A stretch of DNA of 5,627 bases from Candidatus Delongbacteria bacterium. Its GTDB lineage: Bacteria > UBA4055. Within the stretch, counting starts at the first letter, position 1, and each line of letters starts with the position of its first letter. The DNA lies in assembly GCA_028702975.1 (NCBI GenBank), contig JAQVNT010000116.1, forward strand, positions 1-5,627. The letters are read 5' to 3'. Shown here piece after piece: positions 1 to 4,122 of the stretch. A program made the translations under genes and the position numbers. A model generated the notes under the pieces. The model did not search any database. It worked only from the letters and a program-made list of their open reading frames with translations, and was not told where the DNA came from.

Positions 1-1164
1 GTAGGTTCCTGTAAAATAAGGACTAGATGTCCCGATCGGCAGCCAGCCTGCTCCGGCATTCCATGTCAAAGTCTCGCTTGCGTCGATATCTGCAGTCTGA
101 AGGAAACTATAGCTGAGGAAATTTCTTACTGCATCAAGCTGTGTAAGATTAGATACGAGGAATGGCTCGTCAGAAGTACCGATCCCGCCCGCAAAAGGTG
201 AAGGATTGTGCGTAATTCCCTCCCATGAAAGGAAAGGATATCCGCTGTTCTCAACTGCATTTATCCCCCATACATCCTCGACGCCGTTTACAGATTCGTC
301 CTGGAAATCCCATGTCGCATTTGTGAATGTTGAAAGCGTTCTCATCTGGTTTTTTGTTAATCCAGTCGCTCCAACTGAAGTAAGTTGTCCTGAGGTCTCA
401 GTATTCCAGAAGTTACCTGTCATATTGTAATAAATGCCGTCGTTATATATAGTTCCTGCAAATCCCTTGTCTGTAGGGTTTGTCGTAGCGTCGTAGGTTA
501 CACTTCCGGTTGAATAACTATTAATAATACTTCCTGCATAATTTTGACCTATAAATCCGCCTACAATTACACTTGTCTGACCTGAGTTTCTAATAACATC
601 TGCCATTGAATAACTGTTCATTACATCGCAGTCGGAATAGATTCTGCCTATCAGCCCTCCGATGTAAGTATTAGCTGACACTTGGCCCTTACTTAATGAA
701 TTATTTATCGAGGAACCCACTCTGATATATCCTACCAGTCCGCCCACATAATTCGTTCCTGCAACAGTCCCGTCCGACAAACAGTTTTCAACTGAAGCAG
801 AGCTTGTCTGATAGCCGATCAGTCCTCCTGTATAGCTGCCGCCGGTTACATTTGCACTATAAAGTTCGACATTTGATATTGTAGCACCGTTCGCATAACC
901 GAATAAACCTACATAAGTCGCAGCTGATCTATTAATGTACAATCCTGTGATATCATAACCCTGCCCGTTATAGTTGCCTGTAAATTGTGAACCTGAGCTT
1001 CCGAGCGGCTCCCATCCTGATCCGGAGTTCCATGTAGATGTAGCTGAAGCGTCAATATCAGCTATCTGTATAAAGCATGCAGAAGGATAATATCTTACGG
1101 CATTAAGCTGATCCAGCGTAGCGATCTGATATGGATTTGATGCAGTTCCCGCTCCATCAGCAAA
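1..1164 (-). repeat. Two successive GLUG modules with matching lead sequences
   Basis: Residue 323 (codon at 1162-1164) and residue 646 (codon at 193-195) begin homologous leads. 'FADGAGTASNPYQI..LDQLNAVR' is matched by 'FAGGIGTSDEPFLV..LTQLDAVR'. Each is followed by 'IADIDAS' or 'TADIDAS', then TWN.G.GW.P(L/I)G and an FTG.Y motif. The module length is 323 residues (969 nt). The second copy is visible only for about 65 residues, so its repeat count is unknown and more modules may follow beyond the window. Confidence 0.85.
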
Positions 1165-2130
1165 AAGATTACTGGTATCATTGATAGTAAATGAAGTAAC
1201 TGCATCCATAGAAAATGTCGCAGTTCTCGGTGAACCCGCGGTATTAAAAGTCGCTCCGTCAATCTCAACCCATCCTAAAGTTTTTTGTTCCTCGGTTATG
1301 ATTTCATATTCATCTTCTTCCAATTCAAAGTCTCTCGTGAAATCATCAGCCCTTTCCTTGTCGTTACTCTTTGCGAGAAGTTTATCATTTTTTTTGATTA
1401 AGCTTTTAACAATATTGTTTTTAAAATTATCCTCTTTTTCAGTACCGTCTTTCGCTGCAACATATTTCCATGCCTTCAAATTCGCGAGAACATTTCCGTT
1501 GTCTTCACCGGAAAGCCAGCTTGCAGTAACTTGTCTTGTGCCCGAAAAAGGGTTTGATGTTTCAATAGCCCATCTTCTTAATATTCCGGGTGAACCGTAT
1601 ATCGTAACTTGGTTTCCCTCTCCGGAATATCTGTAAACGGTCACCGTTCCGAGATCCGCGCCTGTATTATTTATGGAATAACCGATCCCGCCGAAAGTAT
1701 TAGTTCCGGCTCCTACAGATCGTGCAGCTCTCACGGTCCCGACTATGTAGCCGGCTGTCGATTCGCCTGTTACGGTTGCGGTCGTCCCGAGCTCAAAAGT
1801 ATTCGTACCGGTGATCACATTACCTCCGGTAAAAGAAATACTGCCCGTTATAGTAAAACTCCCGGAGCCATTGTTCAGCCTGACTGAACCTGACGGTTTT
1901 GAAATTGCCAGATTAGGAAAGGTAGTTATATTTGTGATCGTATCCTGCGCCGATCCGACAAAAGTGAATTTTGACGTTGAAACCGGAGTGATCACCCCTC
2001 CAAGATTCTTAAGATTGCCGTACACACTAATATTGGCGTCATATATAAACACCCTGCTGCCTGTACCAAAAGTTATACCGGCCTGCAGAATACTTATGAA
2101 CAGCAATACCGCTATCATTGTTTTCTTCAT
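1..2130 (-). CDS. Secreted GLUG-motif repeat protein, 3' end cut by window
   Basis: An uninterrupted frame of 710 codons runs from ATG at 2128-2130 to the left edge, with no stop. The start is supported by a strong GGAGGGG ribosome site just upstream and by a typical signal peptide at residues 1-22 (MKKTMIAVLLFISILQAG...). Residues about 25-220 are beta-rich and Gly/Thr/Asn-rich, resembling the N-terminal domains of FCB surface proteins. Residues 227-285 are a Lys/Glu/Asp-rich stretch unlike the rest. From residue 323 comes a GLUG module: an 'ADGAGTASNPYQI' lead, a 'DQLNAVR' segment, then five full GLUG repeats (about 406-550), a 'FWNTETSGQ' linker and a 'GYPFLSW' close. A second module begins at residue 646. 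GLUG repeats occur in bacterial surface and adhesin-like proteins and probably form a beta-helix. No enzyme motif was seen. The molecular role is unknown; adhesion or matrix function is inference. The C-terminus, which might carry a sorting or anchor domain, is outside the window. Confidence 0.93.
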   Translation of the reverse strand, partial: MKKTMIAVLLFISILQAGITFGTGSRVFIYDANISVYGNLKNLGGVITPVSTSKFTFVGSAQDTITNITTFPNLAISKPSGSVRLNNGSGSFTITGSISFTGGNVITGTNTFELGTTATVTGESTAGYIVGTVRAARSVGAGTNTFGGIGYSINNTGADLGTVTVYRYSGEGNQVTIYGSPGILRRWAIETSNPFSGTRQVTASWLSGEDNGNVLANLKAWKYVAAKDGTEKEDNFKNNIVKSLIKKNDKLLAKSNDKERADDFTRDFELEEDEYEIITEEQKTLGWVEIDGATFNTAGSPRTATFSMDAVTSFTINDTSNLFADGAGTASNPYQIATLDQLNAVRYYPSACFIQIADIDASATSTWNSGSGWEPLGSSGSQFTGNYNGQGYDITGLYINRSAATYVGLFGYANGATISNVELYSANVTGGSYTGGLIGYQTSSASVENCLSDGTVAGTNYVGGLVGYIRVGSSINNSLSKGQVSANTYIGGLIGRIYSDCDVMNSYSMADVIRNSGQTSVIVGGFIGQNYAGSIINSYSTGSVTYDATTNPTDKGFAGTIYNDGIYYNMTGNFWNTETSGQLTSVGATGLTKNQMRTLSTFTNATWDFQDESVNGVEDVWGINAVENSGYPFLSWEGITHNPSPFAGGIGTSDEPFLVSNLTQLDAVRNFLSYSFLQTADIDASETLTWNAGAGWLPIGTSSPYFTGTY
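457..915 (-). repeat. GLUG repeat block (five units plus a partial one)
   Basis: Within the GLUG protein, residues about 406-558 contain consecutive units of roughly 27-33 residues. Each begins with an aromatic or Ile residue followed by [VTI]GG[LF][IV]G and continues to a [VI].N[SC] motif. The openings are YVGLFGY, YTGGLIGY, YVGGLVGY, YIGGLIGR and IVGGFIG, ending in a degenerate FAGTIYN. The DNA of the units has diverged, so this is an old protein-level repeat and not a recent tandem duplication. The pattern is that of the GLUG motif family. Confidence 0.9.
1276..1452 (-). other. Charged low-complexity insert in the GLUG protein
   Basis: Residues about 227-285 are rich in Lys, Glu and Asp with almost no Gly or Thr, in contrast to the beta-rich sequence on both sides. 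The coding strand has an A8 run here (1388-1395 on the plus strand). The insert falls between 'AWKYVAAKDG' and 'LGWVEIDG'. These flanks look like the two strands of a hairpin in a beta-sandwich domain common in FCB surface proteins ('W.....NG..W..V'); that assignment is from memory of the family style. The frame stays open throughout, so this is not a frameshift. Confidence 0.7.
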
Positions 2131-2133
2131 AAA

Positions 2134-2140
2134 CCCCTCC
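2134..2140 (-). promoter_or_regulatory. Ribosome binding site of the GLUG gene
   Basis: Read on the minus strand this is GGAGGGG followed by TTT and ATG. The GGAGG core is 5 nt from the start codon. It decides the start at 2130, ahead of the second in-frame Met (codon 5), and fits a complete signal peptide. Confidence 0.85.
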
Positions 2141-2152
2141 GTATGATCAGAA

Positions 2153-2167
2153 ACTTTTTCAAAAAGT
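2153..2167. repeat. 15-nt near-palindrome ACTTTTTcAAAAAGT in the leader
   Basis: The two arms ACTTTTT and AAAAAGT are exact complements around a single central base. The element lies between the candidate promoter and the ribosome site of the GLUG gene, and CCCC follows it on the plus strand. As RNA the stem would be short and A-U-rich, so a strong terminator is unlikely. It could be a protein-binding site or a remnant of a dispersed intergenic repeat. Confidence 0.4.
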
Positions 2168-2178
2168 CCCCTTTTTTA

Positions 2179-2209
2179 TTAATTTACACAGAAATTACAC
2201 AATTTCAAA
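2179..2209 (-). promoter_or_regulatory. Possible Bacteroidetes-type promoter for the GLUG gene
   Basis: On the minus strand TTTG (2206-2209) is followed after 19 nt by TAAATTAA (2179-2186). The second element matches 6 of 8 positions of the Bacteroidetes TAnnTTTG box, and the spacing fits that promoter class. An overlapping sigma70 reading (TTGAAA, 16 nt, TAAATT) is weaker. A start a few bases downstream would leave a leader of about 40 nt. The region is AT-rich, so chance matches are likely, and the host phylum is itself inferred. Confidence 0.3.
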
Positions 2210-2222
2210 CTACTTTTCTGTG
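2187..2222. repeat. Inverted repeat CACAGAAA/TTTCTGTG with nested GAAATT/AATTTC
   Basis: CACAGAAA at 2187-2194 pairs with TTTCTGTG at 2215-2222 across a 20-nt loop. A smaller hairpin, GAAATT (2191-2196) with AATTTC (2201-2206) and a 4-nt loop, overlaps its left arm, so the two would compete. No T-run follows on the minus strand, so it is a poor intrinsic terminator for the upstream gene. It overlaps the candidate promoter and could be an operator or only AT-rich noise. Confidence 0.4.
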
Positions 2223-2243
2223 ACGGACTTCACAATTATCAAT

Positions 2244-4109
2244 TTATTTCAAAAGTTTTTCTAGTGCTTTTTCGAGTTTGGCTATCCTTTCATTCTGGCT
2301 TTCTATCTCTTTCTGTTGATCCTGAATAGCTTTGACCAGAACAGGTGTTAATTCCGCATAATTAATTCCTAATGTCTTATCCTCATCCTCGCCCACATCA
2401 ACGACTTCCGGCAAAATTTCAAGCATATCCTGGGCGATCAGTCCGACTTTTCTGCCCCGCTCGGGTTTATCTTTCCATAAATAAGTAACCGGACGCATCT
2501 TCATTACTGTACTTAAACCATAGCCCATATCCTCAATATCCGATTTTTGTCTTTTGTCGGAAGTTTGAATTACTCCGTTCGTAGCATAAATATCGTCCCA
2601 ACGATATGTTGAAGCACCTAAATCAAATTGATTGTCCGATATTGGCCTTATAAAACATGTGGAAAGAGATGAAAAACCCATTGTACTGTATCCCAGATAC
2701 ATCAGCGGTCCGTATGTTCCGGCATCATCTTCCGCCCACCATTCAAGTCTGTTCTCCCCGCCGTCGTATTTCATGGACATATTATAGGTGCCGTCGTTAT
2801 CTTCAGCGAGAACTATTTCTGAATCGTCTCCGCTTGTTGCCTCTGACGGTGCTATCATCAAAGATCCTAATGTCGGACTGCCTACAATAAATGTATGTCC
2901 GTTCTTTTTGACTTCAAAGGCATTTGATCTTGATGAAGAAGATGATCCGTTACCAACAACAAACAGAGGATCAGTACTGACCCACATTGTCGAATCACCT
3001 TCGATCTTATTATATCTGCCTGTAACAAAAGAATTGTGTGACAATGCCGTAGTGTTATTTCCTGTGGCCGTAGAATAAGTTCCCCTAGTCTTTGAATACG
3101 CTCCCATTACAGACGAGAAATTCGCAAGAGATTTTGAACCGAAACCTATAGCCGTTGAGTAGTTCCCCGACGCATAAGCATAGGTTCCCAGTGCAGAAGA
3201 ATATTGCCCCCAGGCTTCATTGAACATCCCAAAGGTTACTGCTCCCAGGGCCACAGCTCTGGACGCTCCGCCAATACTCACAGAAGCCTGTTCTGTTGCG
3301 TATGTGGCAACTCCAAAAGCACATGAATTATTTCCTCTGGCTTCCGCAAAACAACCAGCTGCTATCGAATTCAAACCTGATGCCACAGAGCCGTTTCCGA
3401 TCGCAGAACTATTTTCACTCGCGGCAATTACAGAATCTCCTGCAGCAAAAGAATTCGCTCCTTTAGCTTCGGACTTATAACCTATAGCCGTAGAGTACTT
3501 GCCTGATGCCTGACTTTGATAACCAGATGCAAAAGATGCCTGTCCGACATTATTTGGATCGGTGATCAGTACATGACCTACTCTGAATGCGTTCTTCTGT
3601 TTGTACCAAAGCATAGTAGAATCGTTAACTGTCTCAAAATTTTCACTGTTGGACACTTTCATCAGGTTTCCTCCGCCTGCCTTAGCTGCTGTTACCTGAT
3701 CATTGACTTCAAAATCTCTGTTCAGTGCAGGGTTCACATTTGCGGTTATACCGGATTTACTGATGCTGAAGATCTCATCAGCATTGTCTGATGGATTGTA
3801 GAAAGTGGCCCCATTATCCGTCGCGATCTCGAAAACTTTATTTTGCCCTTTTGTTTCATTACTTTTCACTGAAGAAGTAGTTGTCACGCTAAAAGATCTT
3901 GACAATCCTTTAGTGGCATCATTCTGAATATAAGCCCTGATCCCGTCCGTGCTTATCACCATCAGAGTGTCACCGCCGTTGAGAACACGAAGTCCATCTG
4001 TGGAAATATCGAGCACCTTATTATTCGAAGCGTCTTTAACCTCGAACAGAGTTTCACTCCAAAGAAATGCCGTAAAAATTACCAAACTCATTGAAAACAG
4101 CCTTTTCAT
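2244..4109 (-). CDS. Exported YadA-head / S74 chaperone-domain surface protein
   Basis: Complete 621-residue protein starting at ATG 4107-4109, five bases after AAGGAGG. Residues 1-18 form a signal peptide (MKRLFSMSLVIFTAFLWS) with no lipobox Cys, so probably cleaved by signal peptidase I. Residues 19-87 are the module shared with the upstream gene, containing short beta repeats of the type '[VL]..ISTDG[LI]R'. Residues 192-373 are thirteen 14-residue repeats of the YadA head type, expected to form a trimeric left-handed beta-roll. Residues 374-516 are a connector with an 'NAFEVKKNG' segment. Residues 517-621 are an S74 (intramolecular chaperone/autoprocessing) domain: SDKRQK with Ser517 and Lys522, then GRKVGLIAQD..EILPEVV, then a C-terminal coiled coil. 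In phage tail spikes this domain assembles the trimer and cuts before the Ser. A role as a surface fibre or adhesin is inference. No membrane anchor, YadA barrel or sorting tail was seen. Confidence 0.96.
   Translation of the reverse strand: MKRLFSMSLVIFTAFLWSETLFEVKDASNNKVLDISTDGLRVLNGGDTLMVISTDGIRAYIQNDATKGLSRSFSVTTTSSVKSNETKGQNKVFEIATDNGATFYNPSDNADEIFSISKSGITANVNPALNRDFEVNDQVTAAKAGGGNLMKVSNSENFETVNDSTMLWYKQKNAFRVGHVLITDPNNVGQASFASGYQSQASGKYSTAIGYKSEAKGANSFAAGDSVIAASENSSAIGNGSVASGLNSIAAGCFAEARGNNSCAFGVATYATEQASVSIGGASRAVALGAVTFGMFNEAWGQYSSALGTYAYASGNYSTAIGFGSKSLANFSSVMGAYSKTRGTYSTATGNNTTALSHNSFVTGRYNKIEGDSTMWVSTDPLFVVGNGSSSSSRSNAFEVKKNGHTFIVGSPTLGSLMIAPSEATSGDDSEIVLAEDNDGTYNMSMKYDGGENRLEWWAEDDAGTYGPLMYLGYSTMGFSSLSTCFIRPISDNQFDLGASTYRWDDIYATNGVIQTSDKRQKSDIEDMGYGLSTVMKMRPVTYLWKDKPERGRKVGLIAQDMLEILPEVVDVGEDEDKTLGINYAELTPVLVKAIQDQQKEIESQNERIAKLEKALEKLLK
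2247..2561 (-). other. S74 chaperone/autoprocessing domain of the YadA-head protein
   Basis: The codons of residues 517-621 begin at TCC (Ser517). The motif S-D-K-R-Q-K places Lys522 five residues after the Ser, the same spacing as the Ser-Lys pair of phage endosialidase C-terminal domains. It is followed by RPVTYLW, GRKVGLIAQD, LPEVV, INYAELTPVLVKAIQDQQ and a Lys/Glu-rich heptad tail. The length of 105 residues is normal for the family. Self-cleavage before Ser517 is predicted from the family and is not shown by the sequence. Confidence 0.9.
2991..3536 (-). repeat. Thirteen 14-residue YadA-head repeats
   Basis: Residues 192-373 divide without gaps into thirteen units of exactly 14 residues (42 nt each, 546 nt in all). 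The consensus is S.A.G..S.A.G.., e.g. SFASGYQSQASGKY, STAIGYKSEAKGAN and SSALGTYAYASGNY. The first Gly is kept in every unit; the second Gly and the Ala before it decay in units 3, 6, 7, 10 and 12. This matches the YadA-head (Hep_Hag-like) repeat. The DNA units are well diverged. Two Cys fall in adjacent units (5 and 6), which is unusual for this fold. Confidence 0.92.
3849..4055 (-). repeat. Shared N-terminal module, copy in the YadA-head gene
   Basis: Residues 19-87 align with the first visible residues of the upstream gene (5425-5625): 55 of 67 aligned positions are identical, with one 2-residue gap. It has beta-strand units 'KVLDISTDGLRV' and 'LMVISTDGIRA', then a conserved 'KGLSRSFSVTTTSSVK' segment. 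It follows directly after the signal peptide, so it would be the mature N-terminus. Confidence 0.9.
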
Positions 4110-4122
4110 GCTGTCCTCCTTA
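4107..4122 (-). promoter_or_regulatory. Stop codon inside ribosome site: coupled start
   Basis: On the minus strand the sequence reads TAAGGAGGACAGCATG. The TAA stop of the upstream gene (4120-4122) shares two bases with the AAGGAGG ribosome site (4115-4121) of the downstream gene, whose ATG lies 10 nt after the stop. This arrangement is typical of translational coupling and shows that the two S74 genes share one transcript. Confidence 0.85.

Noticed and set aside
1388..1395. Frameshift at the T8 (coding A8) run
   Set aside because: The frame remains open on both sides and continues into good GLUG motifs, so no shift is needed.
1181..2146. Overlapping plus-strand open frames of 92-151 codons opposite the GLUG gene
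   Set aside because: They lie opposite a continuous 710-codon frame with signal peptide, ribosome site and recognisable repeats, and their own products show no family features.
2151..2177. Intrinsic terminator AACTTTTTCAAAAAGTCCCCTTTTTT on the plus strand
   Set aside because: The stem is A-U only and nearly loopless, CCCC separates it from the T run, and no plus-strand gene ends here.
3220..3480. Plus-strand frame with a regular Ala/Pro/Glu-rich product
   Set aside because: Its regularity is the mirror of the 42-nt YadA-head repeats on the other strand, with no ribosome site or independent homology.
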